Shown: positions 22,290 through 33,031, numbered from the stretch's first letter. The stretch: 64,000 bases of DNA from Microdochium bolleyi (GCA_001566295.1 KQ964251.1:377838-441837), one strand, 5' to 3'. The notes: generated by a model from the sequence alone, not told the origin. A program made the numbers and translations.

Positions 22290-24526
22290 TCACAATGACC
22301 ATAGAGCACCGCGGCGCTTACCCACCGGGTACAAGAGGAAGTTCGCCAGCGCGAAGCCTATAGCCAGTGATACAGCCGTGTTAATCATGCCCATAACGAA
22401 TCCGCCGGTCTGTGGTTTCCCGCATCCATAGAGTTAGCGAAAATGTGCAGAGGTCCAGAGGTCCAGAGGTCCAGAGAGTCTCAGGAGACAGGATGAAGTG
22501 AGTGGGGGTTTCCGCTTACAATTGCATTCTGCAAGTCCGCCAGACCCTGGAAGAGGAAAGTGAGCACAATGCGTCAGCAAGCCCAAAAGTCTCACAAAAG
22601 TACGCGGTTGCTACTCACCTCTACGACACCGCCTTCTTTATAGGCCTCGAGGGACGCGAGGGTGGAGCTGATGGCCCCCGAGCTCGCCATCCCTCCGGGC
22701 ACGAGCATCCAGACGGCGGGTATCGCCAGGGTGATGCCCGCGAAATGGAGGCCCGGCATGCGGCTGGAGAGGTTGGAAACGACGCCGACGCCGAAGGCGG
22801 CCATCATGTGGGCGAGGGTCGGGTAGTTCGGCCACTGGATGGTGAGGTAGTAGTCGATGGCGAACCCGCCAGTGCCGACTACTGCCATCAGGACTGCCCA
22901 CTGAAACTTGGCGTGGGCCGCGAGACATTGAAAAAAGAGGAAGCCGGGGACGAGAGCGAAGTTCCACCTCGGGTCGAGCGGCGCGGCACAGGTGGCCTCC
23001 GCGACCGCGTCTTTGTCGACAAGGCCGTACACGACTATGCCGAGGGAGAGGCCGTACGCTATACAGGTCGCCGTGATGAAACCGCCGGCGAAGCCACTGG
23101 ACCCTGCTCCGAGCTCTTTGCACCCGAGGAGATTGAGGACCGAGTTGAGCATCGCCATGCCCGGCAGTATCCCACAGATGGACGCCTGGGCGATGGCCGA
23201 GAAACAGAACAGGGAGCCGCCGTAGGCCGAGCCGAGCGCGCGGCCGGCGAATGCGAAGACGAAGGCGAAGAAGATTTCAGCCAAGCTCGCGAACGTGCTG
23301 GAAACGGGGGCGAGGTACGTCTGGCAGGCCGCGAGTGCCGTGGCAAATGCGGCAACGACGAGCATGTCCCGCCAGCCACCACCGAAGGCCGGAGCGAGGA
23401 GCCCGTTGCTTGCGCCGCCGAGCACCACAACCATCCATGTTGGGTACTGGAAGGGTTTCTTGAGCATGTCTTCGATGTCTTCCTTCCCCTCTTGGACACC
23501 GATTATGCCACGCATGACTTGCTTGCTTGTTTTGTGGAGCTGCCGGAGCATCTCCAGGTTCACCGACGCGCCCGTGACTATCTTGCTCTGGCCAGTGCGC
23601 CAGACTATCATGGAGCTGTCGGCAGCGTGCTGGAACCCGGCCGTGACGTGGAATCTCTCCGCGGTAGCCCGCAAGTGCTCCCTTAGCCGATGGCCCGGTG
23701 CTCCGAAGGCGAGGTGTGCCTTGCACAGTACCTCAATGTATGACTGCCGCAGCTCGAGATCCCGTCCTTGTATCCCCGCCAACGGGGCCGTTTCACCAGA
23801 TCTGAATATCTCTCGGATACTGTCTCTCGCGAAAAAACACAGCGGCAAGAATGACACCACATAGATTATGTTGAGGATCGCTGCGACCTTGACTCGCATG
23901 AATAGTTCGGGATCGGTTCCAGGCATGGCCTTGAAGAATGGAGACTGGGGACCCTTGCGATGAAAGACGGCGACGGAAGCCCAGATGGCCGTGAAGAGAT
24001 TGTAGATGGCGAGCCAGGGGGCCATGCGGTCGCCAAAGCGGTTCCGAGGAGCCGGAAGCCACGCGGAAACACTGATGGCCGCGGAGATGGTGAGAGACAC
24101 CAGCCATACGGAGCCCTCGGGCCAAGGACGCCACCAGCGGGGAAGGCCCGGGATCGCGATCAGCAGCAGAGCGACGACCACGCAGGCCAACGACGAAGCT
24201 CGAATGGCCCATTCTATCATCGTCACCGTGAAGTGAGGCGGCCGTGTGGCCGGGGCTCCAGCGCCTTCGACCCACTGGACGTTGTCCTCGACCACGCGCA
24301 CGCGCCTCGGGTTAGAAGATGGCTCTCGGCGGTGGAATAGAGGTAGTTTGGTATTTCTCCGGGTTTGGTTCGTAGGGAAGTTCCAGGGCTCCGATGACGA
24401 CTGTCCGTGGCGGCGAGCACGGGCACGGGGGCGGGAGGGAGTGCTTGTGGCGGCCCTCACATGGCCATGGTCTGGGGTGTCTGCCCACTCATTCAGTTCC
24501 CTCATATCGATCGAACGGCGTGGCAT
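22290..24526 (-). CDS. ThrE/PRM10-family multi-pass membrane protein
   Basis: Related to bacterial threonine/serine exporters of the ThrE type and to yeast pheromone-regulated Prm10; the substrate in fungi is not established. Three exons (24526-22619, 22546-22520, 22409-22290) give 684 residues. The first 100 residues are hydrophilic and Arg-rich. Residues 104-232 hold four hydrophobic segments. The ThrE signature begins near 258 (LELRQSYIEVLCKAHLAFGA, then PGHRLREHLRATAERF). About eight to ten further hydrophobic segments follow, with the typical end FALANFLLYPVGKRRG in exon 3. The GC content and codon use match the neighbours. Intron 2 holds three copies of an 8-bp repeat. The four-helix block before the ThrE domain is unusual in my experience of the family. 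Confidence 0.85.
22451..22474. repeat. three tandem copies of an 8-bp unit inside an intron
   Basis: AGGTCCAG is repeated three times in intron 2 of the ThrE-like gene (intron 22410-22519). Confidence 0.9.
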
Positions 24527-26345
24527 TCTGCTGCTGCTGCTGGCGATGTCTATGGTAGCAGTGGTGGTGATAGTGGTGATGGTGGTGTTGCTCTGCTCGA
24601 GGAGGCAGGAAGCCCAAGTGGGAGAAGAGATCAGGAGAACTATCCATATTTATACCGCTCCTCAGTGGACACCCAAATCTATCGATCGCAGCCAGACTCA
24701 TACACAATTTGGTGATGGCTGCTTGTCCCTCATCGTACGGGTACGGGTACTTTGTTGCTTGGGGCCCCACTTAATAAGGCTGCATTAGCGTGACCTTGAT
24801 CGTTGCACCCCTGGCTAAGCCTCAGGCTGGGGAAGTGGTGGGGTCCGGACCTCTGGAACATCTGGAACCTCTGGCCCAGAGCAGCAGACATCAAGAAGGA
24901 TGAGTAGTGTCACACCGACATTTGGACGTTCAGAACCCCACTAGTCATAAAAACCCACGGTAGTATCGACCCAATGCCAAGTGTGGCCGTCCATCCACCC
25001 GTCCAGGCGACGCTCGCTCGCGGACTGGAGCTCGAGAGTCAGCCAAGCACACCCCATGTGTGGGAGAGCCCCCGCTGGTCCTTGCGCGTCCATACCTAGT
25101 GCACCTGTAAATACCTGACCCAGTGGAGTTTATCGGGACCTCCAGACGGCACCCACTCTCTGAATCCAACGGGCTCATCTCGGCGCACTGTCCGATGGTG
25201 TAGTAGGGCTCGCTCGATCCAAAGTGGTGCCCGTCCAAAAACGTACGTGTCTTCAGAGGAACCCCCTACCCCAATCCCATCTCCAGCTTTAGCCCGCCAT
25301 TTGTACGGCGTGGGTGACAAGCAGGAATCATGTCCAGTGCTTCTATTCTGAAGAAAAAGATCACACTTTTAAGAGGAAATCGGCGAGCCCTCCCTACGTC
25401 TCCCTCTCGACCGGCAAGGATTGTTGTACCAGGTAGAAAAGTGAAGCCTGCCCATTGACCCGAGTCCACCGAGGCAAGGACGCACGGCGGAACAGTCTCT
25501 GGGCACTCCAGCAGGTCCAAGGCGGGGCCCAGGATCCAGACGGGGCACCCCAGCACGAAGTAATCGGGTAAAGGATTGGGGCCTCTGACCATCCAAGTCA
25601 AGGGGCGTGGTGGGGTTCCTTCGTTCGGACCAAGTCCCGTCATGCTTTGGGTTCTGAAGAAGGAAAAAACCTCCCCACGTTTCGCATGGGAGGCGGCTTA
25701 AGTTGGGCCGAGGACATTCCCTTTCGTGTGAGCGGGCGCTTCCCGCCAGCACACGCGTTGGCATAGTAGTATTTTAGCCGGTTCGGTTTAAGGGAAGACG
25801 TATCGGCAGGAGTGAGCGTACTGGTGTAGATAACGCACTTGATCAGAGATCTATCCTGACCTAACCGTACTTAGGTAACCTACTGCGGCAACAACCCGCA
25901 ACACCCCCACAGCGAACCAACCCTGGTGTGCGTCCCTCTCCATCATCGCGCCAGAGGCGGACTGTACATCATCCGCGTCTGTCTCTCGACCATCAGTAAA
26001 ACCAATGATGAAATCAAAGTCAAAAACGGCCCGCTGTATTTCATCTCCCAGGGCACAGGAAGAAGGACACCAGAGAGAACGCAAGAACGGCCAGCTAGAG
26101 CTGTCATATTGAATCTGTTTTGTTCTTCCCAACAACGTGAAGGGGTTATGCTTGACACAGAAACGCCTATATATAATCGTAATCATCTCGAACATGCCAG
26201 TGAGAACAAAAGAAACCAATGATACCAACAAATCATGTAAACGCCGTCCGTAGTACCCATCATGCCTCCCGTCTATACCCCTGTGGGGCGCCCTCTATTG
26301 TCATCATCTTCTTCTTCTTCTTCTCCACACAGGCAACACCAAGAC
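24527..26345. other. intergenic region upstream of the ThrE-like gene
   Basis: 1.8 kb with the ThrE-like promoter and the HEM2 3' flank. Simple GTGGTGATG-type repeats lie just upstream of the start (24560-24595), and a CTT run is at 26308-26322. Open frames such as 25266-25643 on - show no family motif. No gene was seen. Confidence 0.55.
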
Positions 26346-27562
26346 TTAGTTGTCCAACCAGTCGAGGAATTCGGGCGTGAAGTAGCTGACGATGATGGTC
26401 GCGCCGGCACGCAGGATACCCTCGGTGACCTCGAACGCCATGGTCTTGAGGTCGAACACGCCGGCCTTGGCGCCGGCATGCACCATCGCGTACTCGCCGC
26501 TGACGTGGTACGCGGCCACGGGCAGGTCGCGGCCCAGCTCCTTGGCGTCGCTGATGATGTCTAGGTACTGGCTGGCGGGCTTGACCATGATGATGTCCGC
26601 GCCCTCGCCGATGTCGCGGGTGATGGCGCGGCGGGCGAGACCGCGGCCTCCGGGTGGCAGCTGGTAGCACTTGCGGTCGCCGAAGCTGGGGACGGAGCCC
26701 GCGGCGTCGCGGAAGGGCCCGTACAGGCAGCCGGAGAACTTGGCGGCGTAGGACATGAGGAGGGTCTTGTGCGCGATGCCTTCCTCGATGAGCTTGAGCT
26801 TGATGGCGCGGATGCGGCCGTCGTTCATATCTGAGGGCGCGACGCAGTGCGCTCCCGCGAGGGCATATGCGATGGCGACGTCTGAGATGCGGTCGACGGA
26901 GAGCTGGTTGTTGAGGGTCGAGTCGTCGCGCAGGATGCCGCAGTGGCCGTGCGAGGTGTACTCGCACAGGCAGACGTCGACGACAATGAAGAGCTGGGGG
27001 AAGCGCTGCTTGATGACGCGGATGGCCTGCATGACGGGGCCCTGCGGGTCGTCGGCCGCGGTGCCGAGGGCGTCCTTGACGCCGGGCCTCATCGGAACGC
27101 CGAAGAGGATGACGGATCTGAGGCCCTTGCGGACGAGGGTCTCGAGGAAGGGAACGAGCTTGCTGATACCGCGGCGGTACTGGCCCGGCAGCGAGGGGAT
27201 CAGAATCTCCTCGTCGTCGACATCGGAAATGAAAAGAGGGTAGATGAGCATGGACTACAGAGAGAGACGGCGGTTAGCGGGATGTCGCTGAAGTTCAAGG
27301 GCTCGGGAAGGTCGAGAGCACTGACCTTTGTCAATTGGCGCTCAGCCTGCCATGAGCGAGCGAGCGGGTGGTGGTAGCCACCGTGGAGCTGGCTGGAGAT
27401 GTCGCCCGAGATGCTGACGCTGGTGGCGGCTGTGCTGGCGTAGGACATTGCGCGGGAGATGTGGGAGGCGCGGTCGTCGATGGTCGAGACAGAGGGGGCG
27501 CCGCGCAGGTTGGGGCGGCGGTCGCGGACCGAGAGGTCCTGGACGAGGCTGGAGAAAGACAT
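26346..27562 (-). CDS. HEM2: delta-aminolevulinic acid dehydratase (porphobilinogen synthase)
   Basis: Condenses two 5-aminolevulinate molecules into porphobilinogen, the second step of haem synthesis, in the cytosol. Two exons (27562-27326 and 27254-26346) give 381 residues. The zinc-binding cysteines of the zinc-dependent class are present at 174, 176 and 184 (DVCLCEYTSHGHCG). The Schiff-base lysines are K251 (SYAAKFSG) and K304 (IMVKPASQYL). The N-terminal exon of 79 residues is Ser/Thr-rich and longer than in yeast HEM2; SQLHGGYHHPLARSWQAE is the conserved start of the enzyme proper. The start at 27562 is the first ATG in the frame. The upstream region has several CCAAT boxes, which fits known control of fungal haem genes by the CCAAT-binding complex, though that is inference here. 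Confidence 0.96.
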
Positions 27563-27884
27563 GGCGGTCGGTTGTCTGGGTATTGTGTCGTGGTAGAATG
27601 GAGGAGCAGTCGTCGCAGTTGAGGGCTGGACGGAGATTCTGTGACTGCGGTGGCCGGACGGAAAAGGCGGAGGGGCGAAACAGTCAGGAGTGGGTCTGTG
27701 TCTGGTCGACGATGTAAAGAGATGGAATGGTACGATATGCAATCAGCACAATTGACGTGTCCGTGGGCGTACTCCAGAGCAAGTGAGGTCTTGCAGAAGA
27801 TAAAGTGTTGAGGCAAGAAATGCGACCATGTCGAGAAGGGGAAAAAACGAAAGCTGGCCGCGAAGCGGCGAGAAGTCTGGACGG

Positions 27885-28141
27885 CCAATGGGGGTTGCAT
27901 CGGACAGGGCGACGGGCCAATCCGGAGCTGGCCCATTAGGAATGCACCGCACGGGATGCAAATGTGCTCAGCACGGCTGCCCGCCGCCCGCGTGCAATGA
28001 ACCCCTGCCAGCGCTATTGTCGGAACCGTCGCCCTCCGGCGCTGCCGCCTCCGCACCCAGGACCAGATGCCGCCCATCGGCCTCGGCTTCGGCCGCCACC
28101 CTGCCCACCCTTTTCCATCCCCTTCTCTGCTGCCGGCCAAT
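27885..28141. promoter_or_regulatory. three CCAAT boxes upstream of HEM2
   Basis: CCAAT occurs at 27885-27889, 27917-27921 and 28137-28141, about 320, 355 and 575 bp upstream of the HEM2 start. A fourth lies in the opposite orientation near 28327. Such boxes bind the Hap/CBC complex, which with HapX or Hap4 controls iron and haem genes in fungi. Binding here is inferred. Confidence 0.4.
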
Positions 28142-28224
28142 CATGCCACTGTCGATTGCAATCCCGTGGGGGCTGTCCCAAATTCCCCGATGCGGGACTG
28201 CTGCCGGCCAGCTCTGTTTCCGAC

Positions 28225-28275
28225 GAATTATGCAACGTTGACAAGTCGACGACAGCTGTCAACGTTGCATAATTC
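28225..28275. repeat. perfect inverted repeat, 19-bp arms and 13-bp loop
   Basis: The left arm gaattatgcaacgttgaca (28225-28243) is matched exactly by its reverse complement at 28257-28275. The 13-bp loop includes the palindrome GTCGAC. The element is AT-rich against GC-rich surroundings. It lies 178 bp beyond the MFS stop codon and 660 bp upstream of HEM2, so it could be an RNA hairpin in the MFS 3' region, a protein-binding dyad, or a remnant of a small inverted-repeat element. Confidence 0.95.
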
Positions 28276-28452
28276 ATCTTGGAGACAAGTGCCTAGACTC
28301 TCGTGGTCTTGCCGTTTGTATGGATGATTGGTCAATTTCATAGCAATGGTCACATTGTTCAACTACTACAAGGGACTCTACCCTCCATCGTCCACTTCTC
28401 CATAGGCCTCGAGCTTCCTCAGGAAGGCCCATGTGAATCAGGCATCCCCAGT

Positions 28453-30005
28453 CTACAATAGCCCGAGACGCTTCCACATCCAGCTCCCCCCTCCCAGGAG
28501 TGCTGTCACCCCCGTGAACACAATCAAACCGCCGTATCCGCTCCCGTACCCAAGCCCAGCCTGCCCCTCCCACGGCATTCCCCGAGCAAGGCTCTCGCTC
28601 AGCGGCCCGGATACGATGTTGCCAATCCCGCGGCCGGCCGCGAGCCAGCCAAAGACCATGCTGGGGTCGATGATGCCGTGCTTCTCGCGGTCGCCCCTGA
28701 CAATCACGTCCTTCATGATGCCCGGCCAGCACGAGGTGAACGACCCCGCGAACAGGCCGTACACCACGCAGAACGCGTACAGCATCGGCAGGCTCGCCGA
28801 GAGGCCCCAGAGCAGGAAGACGCCCAGGGTGGCCCCGACGGTGGACAGCATGATGCACGTCGTCACGTGGAACCGGTCCGTGAACCAGCCCATGACGACG
28901 CACCCGAACACGGAGGCCACGTTGAGGAGCAGCACCGTGCTCGCGGAGGCGTAGCTCTGCGCGCCGAACGCGGAGCGCGCGTACATGGGCAGGTAGATGC
29001 CCGGCAGGAAGAAGCCCAGGGCCTCGACAATGTTGGCAGCCTGGTACGCGATGAAGCTCGGCATGCCCATGAAGCGCAGGTTCCACGGCTTGGCGTGCAC
29101 CGTGGTGCTGACTGGCAGCCGGGGCTTGATGAAGAAGGACAACGGCGCGGTCAGGACGAAGAGCAGGCCCGACCACAGGCGCAGCGTCATGCGGAAGCCG
29201 ATGCTCGCGAGGAGGGACTCCATCATGAGCGGTAGTATGACGCCCGCGAGGCCGGTGCCGGACCACATGATGCCGTAGGCGAGACCTTTGCGGTTGACGA
29301 ACCACTCGTCCATGTACTGCCGGTGATGATGCATGTCAGTGTGGTACAAGGACGGAAAGGTCATGTCTACTTTAAAGTACTTACCAAGATGCAAGGACAG
29401 TAAGCAATCCCGCCGCCAATGGCGTAAAAGATGCCCTGCGAGATGATAAGGTGCGGCACCGTCTGGGAGAACGAGCTCAGGGCCAGGGCCAGGCACATGA
29501 AGAAGAGGCCGAACATGGGCATCCAGCGCGTCCAGCGGCCAAACATACGGGCCGTGCCGAGGATGAGGGGCGCAGTAAGGTACATGATGCCCATGGCGCA
29601 GGTGCCGATGACGGCGATGTTGGGCTGGCCCGCAAAGGGCTCGTGGGTGCTGTAATGGTCCTGGAAGACGCCGAAGCTGAAGGGGAAGCCTGTTTTGGGG
29701 AGTAAAGACGATCCAAACCGTCAGTAAAATATGATGAAGGCGCGCGCCGTTGGGACATAGGAATGCATACCCCAGACGAGTGCTTCAATGGCGAAGCATG
29801 CTGCCAGGAAGAGCCATGCGTCTTTGCCTCCGTCCACTGGAGGAAGGGATGAGATCTGCCTCTCGCGTTCGTCGTCGCTCACATCGACCCGCGGCGTGTC
29901 GCTCCCACTCTGCGTGGCGGTGTCATTGGCAGGTCCAGGAGAGGTCCTGGTGTTCGAGGCGTGAGGGGCCGCGAGCGGCACGAGTTCGACGGCAGCCTGC
30001 GCCAT
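28453..30005 (-). CDS. MFS transporter, monocarboxylate-permease (MCT) type
   Basis: A 12-helix major facilitator of the plasma membrane or an organelle; fungal members of this subgroup are predicted to carry monocarboxylates or related small molecules. Three exons (30005-29771, 29689-29385, 29316-28453) give 467 residues. The N-terminal 60 residues are hydrophilic, then the first helix KDAWLFLAACFAIEALVWG runs into FPFSFGVFQDHYSTHEPF, the conserved first-loop motif of the MCT group. Later YMDEWFVNRKGLAYGIMWSG and GWFTDRF are typical. An in-frame ATG 36 bp further upstream would add 12 residues; I chose the inner start because it begins the usual hydrophilic leader. The substrate cannot be read from sequence. 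Confidence 0.9.
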
Positions 30006-30605
30006 ATTGAGATGACTTGTGTGTTTGTCTCGTCTTCTCAAATCAGCAACAAAAAGTCACAATGACTGACTTGAATGTTGTGCGGACGGTGTGGATATCA
30101 CATGTGTGTCTGGCCGTAGCTAGTTCTTTCACCTTTCGTGACCCACACGCCACTACACGCAGGGCGCATCCCACCCCCACTCGAGGCCGCAGTTATCCGG
30201 GGTCGACATCTTCAGTGGATCACGAAGCTGTCAAAATGCACGGCCGATGCCGGCACAAAGTGGAACCGCAACAACCAGACATCTCTAAAGCCCGTCGCTG
30301 GCCGGCAATGCAAGTGATCTTAGTTTTGAACATAGTCAAGTGCTATAAGCGTGTGGGACAAGGCACCCCGTGAAGTGGGTATCATCACGGAACATGTATT
30401 ACGGACTCGCCAGTAGTAGAATTATAGTTGGTGTGTTGGTATTGCAACGCTATTGGGTATAGTACAACTCATCATAACAGTCGTAAGCTGAGATCCTGGC
30501 AGGATGTAATGCCGTTGCCTTCTCCGCTCTCCTCCTAGTATACATTGGGGTATAGAAACTACACGCTCAAAACAGTGCCATCAGTGGTGTGTGATATGAA
30601 CCTTC
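30006..30605. other. intergenic region upstream of the MFS gene
   Basis: 600 bp with the MFS promoter and the 3' flank of the small basic protein gene. No gene was seen. Confidence 0.55.
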
Positions 30606-30968
30606 TTAGTAGTGGCGACGAGTGGTCAGACGGGGGCTGCGCCTGCTGCCCCGGCCGTCAGTGCCGTGCATGCGCTTGGTGCCAGCAGCCTGTAGTCATG
30701 CCGTGTTAGTTGAAGTTGTTCCAATGGGAGGTGAGTGAATGAGCGAGTGATCACGTACCTTTTGGGCAGGGCGGTGGGTGAGGGTGCCCTTGAGCTTGAG
30801 CATGGCGCCGCTGACCTTGTCCTTGAGGGTGGGCTTGCGCTTCTGGTGGTGGACAGGGGCGGTGGTGTGGTGGGTGCGGTGGGTGCGCGCGGGCTTGGAG
30901 CGGGTGCCGCTGAAGAGACCTCCGCGACGGCGGGTGGTGGTCGTGGTGCGCTTGGTTGTGAAAGGCAT
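30606..30968 (-). CDS. small basic conserved fungal protein
   Basis: A 97-residue protein from two exons (30968-30759 and 30689-30606). The N-terminus is a Thr/Arg/His-rich stretch. The core is KPTLKDKVSGAMLKLKGTL, followed across the splice junction by KAAGTKRMHGTDGRGSRR, a pattern I recognise from many short unnamed ascomycete proteins. No enzyme motif, signal peptide or membrane segment is present; about a third of the residues are Lys, Arg or His, so it may bind nucleic acid or acidic partners. I do not know its function. The upstream region is long (over 1 kb) and holds a perfect CRE/ATF site and the TACCTAAGGTA palindrome. Confidence 0.75.
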
Positions 30969-31512
30969 GGTGGTGGTTTGTTTGTTCTAATTGGGTCGTT
31001 CAAAAGAGGTGTTGTGTGTTTGAGTTTGAATGTCTGAGCAAGCTGATGGTTTGCTTTGTAGTTGTGTTGGGATGATAATAGTGTTCGAATAGAGCTGTCT
31101 GGGAATGGATATCAAGGTCAGTTATATAGTCGAGGAATAGTATACAAACCCCCACAAGGCTAGGTGACATCTGGGGACGCAATGGGTGTGATGCAACATC
31201 TTGGTTGCTTGGACCTGCGTCCCGTGGCCATGATGTCAGTCGGGGGTGCTTCCACTGGTGCCCCTTGGTGATCTGTGTTGGAGGCCTGCAGCATATTGCG
31301 TAGGACCCTGAGATCCCCTCGATCCTCCCCCGTCCCCTCAGCGGCACACGAAGATTGGACGGGGTTCTGGTTGTCCGCGGACCCTGACACGCTTGGAACC
31401 GCGGGCACGCTACATCATCGAGATCAAGCTTGTTTACAAGGTGGTTGTGAGCAATACTGGATTGGACCCTGAATTCTTGGAACAGTGGGGCTGCATGTTC
31501 TGGCGTCACAAG

Positions 31513-31520
31513 TGACGTCA
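31513..31520. promoter_or_regulatory. CRE/ATF bZIP site
   Basis: TGACGTCA, the perfect palindrome bound by ATF/CREB factors such as fungal AtfA/Atf1, 545 bp upstream of the small basic protein gene. Use by that gene is inference. Confidence 0.4.
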
Positions 31521-31715
31521 AACTTGGAACCCCTACCCGCCCGCGCGGGTCGAGGACGAACCCTGGAAGCTCTGGAACTCCTGCACACCAAATGTGTGGC
31601 TTGACGTGATGAGCGACAATACCCCGGCCAAGATGATCCCAGCTATGAGCAAACAGGTTTGCTGGGCGACAGACAGCTTCGATCGATCGCGTCAGCCGTC
31701 CCGACCTCACCCACC

Positions 31716-31745
31716 TACCTAAGGTACACTAGGTACATAGGTACC
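31716..31745. repeat. TACCTWAGGTA palindrome, copy 2, with two further AGGTAC units
   Basis: TACCTAAGGTAC at 31716-31727 is followed by AGGTAC at 31731 and 31739, giving three AGGTAC units at 8-9 bp spacing. It is 748 bp upstream of the small basic protein gene. Confidence 0.6.
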
Positions 31746-32123
31746 AGTCTACAATCTGTGGTAAAGGCATACGGCAAGTCTTGGCATATTGACGTGTTTG
31801 CACAGGGGATCAGTCGAGCACAGCCTTCCCAACCTGCGCGCACGGCTTTACATTGTAATTGCGACTGTCCAGCCCAGCTAAACGAGCCGGGTAATCGGCA
31901 GGATGGCATCGTTTCTTCCATACGCCTGTCCCTCAAGCACTCGCTGTTTGTTGATGACGACCTCAGAAATGAGACAGGCATAGATCGCCATATCGACGTA
32001 CTGTGATAGGAGCAGCTTATCAATTCCTACGCTCACTTGCACTGCCGGGTGAGCTCTGTCTAACATCGCTACGCTCGTTACGATAAGTGGATTTCATGTA
32101 TAGGCTGTAAGCGGCCGAGGCAG

Positions 32124-33031
32124 TCAGTGCCGCGTAGCCGTCGCATTCTTCCTGATCGTAGCCAGATCCTCCTCGGAGAATCCTAGCTCCTGCTTTGCAA
32201 ACTGCACGAAGCCGCCGTACTTCTTCTGCACGCCATCGGTGAAGGCCTTCCACGACGATGCCCGGAGGCTGCAGAGGTTGTAGAAGCCCGGCTGCTCCTG
32301 GCTCTCGGCACCGGTCCCGGCGAGCGCGAACTGCAGAAGCATCAGGCGCACTGGCTCCGTGCCGATTCTTGACAGCAGATAGTCCAGCGTGACCGTCTCC
32401 TCAGAGGCACCAGCCAGGGTCAGGAGTAAGCCCCCAAAGACACCAGTTCTGTCGCGTCCGGCTGGGTTGCGTCACAATCAGTCAGCAAATTGCGATGTAG
32501 TCGAGAACAGGATTTGGTGGGCGACTCACCCGTGCAGTGGACCAGGAAGGGCTCATCAGGACGATCCCGCACGTGCTCCAGGATGGCCTTCCAACTGTCG
32601 ACGTACACCCGGATCACCTCGAGATACATGTCCTCGTACCCCTCCTCGCCATCTCCCTTGGCAAACAGGTCCAGGTCTGGAGTCGAGTCCGGGTGCGTGC
32701 TCTGGATCCACGTGGTCTCGACTCCCTCCAGGACCGGTTCTGGAGCCTTCTCCCGCTCCTCTGGGGACCGCAGGTCAAACACGCGCTTAATGCCGAGCTT
32801 CCCCTGGAGCACAGCCCTGCCGTTGTCCGTGATGTTAGAGAGGAGCCCGGAGCGGTAGGCGAAGCCAGCGCGCAGCGGGCTGTTGGGAACGAGGCCGAGG
32901 TCCCTGGTGTTGAAGGTTCCGTCTACGTAGACGAATGGTGGGCTCGTGATGATTGGCCCGTACTGGTCCTTGGTGATCTCGCGAGAGACATCCGTCTCGG
33001 CAAGCTTGAGGAGGCCGGCAGCGTCGGCCAT
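32124..33031 (-). CDS. tyrosine-protein phosphatase of the fungal Tyr_phosphatase_3 type
   Basis: A dual-specificity-like phosphatase. Two exons (33031-32530 and 32461-32124) give 279 residues. The signature HCTAGRDRTG is formed across the splice junction, with catalytic C166 and R172 (C-x5-R). The segment FNTRDLG near residue 40 and FDLRSPEE near 86 are the conserved approach to the active site, where NxRD and DLR patterns are usual for this group, and the C-terminal half is helical as in relatives. The intron sits exactly inside the signature, so unspliced message gives a dead enzyme. The substrate is unknown; relatives act on phosphotyrosine or on phosphoinositides. The gene is divergent from the amidohydrolase. 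Confidence 0.88.

Larger units (their letters stand above)
27563..28452. other. intergenic region, HEM2 promoter and MFS gene 3' flank
   Basis: 0.9 kb with the CCAAT boxes and the 19-bp inverted repeat listed separately. No gene was seen. Confidence 0.6.
30969..32123. other. intergenic region upstream of the small basic protein gene
   Basis: 1.15 kb containing the promoter of the small protein gene and the 3' flank of the phosphatase gene. The CRE-like site and the AGGTAC repeats are listed separately. No gene was seen. Confidence 0.55.

Noticed and set aside
24840..24880. Heat-shock-element-like TTCCAGATGTTCCAGA
   Set aside because: The spacing between TTC units is one base short of the nTTCnnGAAn periodicity.
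28274..29305. 343-codon frame on the - strand overlapping the MFS gene
   Set aside because: Arg/His/Pro-rich shadow frame; the MFS frame has clear membrane segments and family motifs.
19351..30005. A co-functional cluster formed by the aminopeptidase, ThrE-like exporter, HEM2 and MFS transporter, all on the minus strand
   Set aside because: They share only orientation. Gaps of 0.9-1.8 kb, separate promoters and unrelated pathways argue against a cluster.
29771..30041. Start of the MFS protein at the upstream ATG (30041)
   Set aside because: It only adds a short basic stretch; the ATG at 30005 begins the usual hydrophilic leader. Not excluded.
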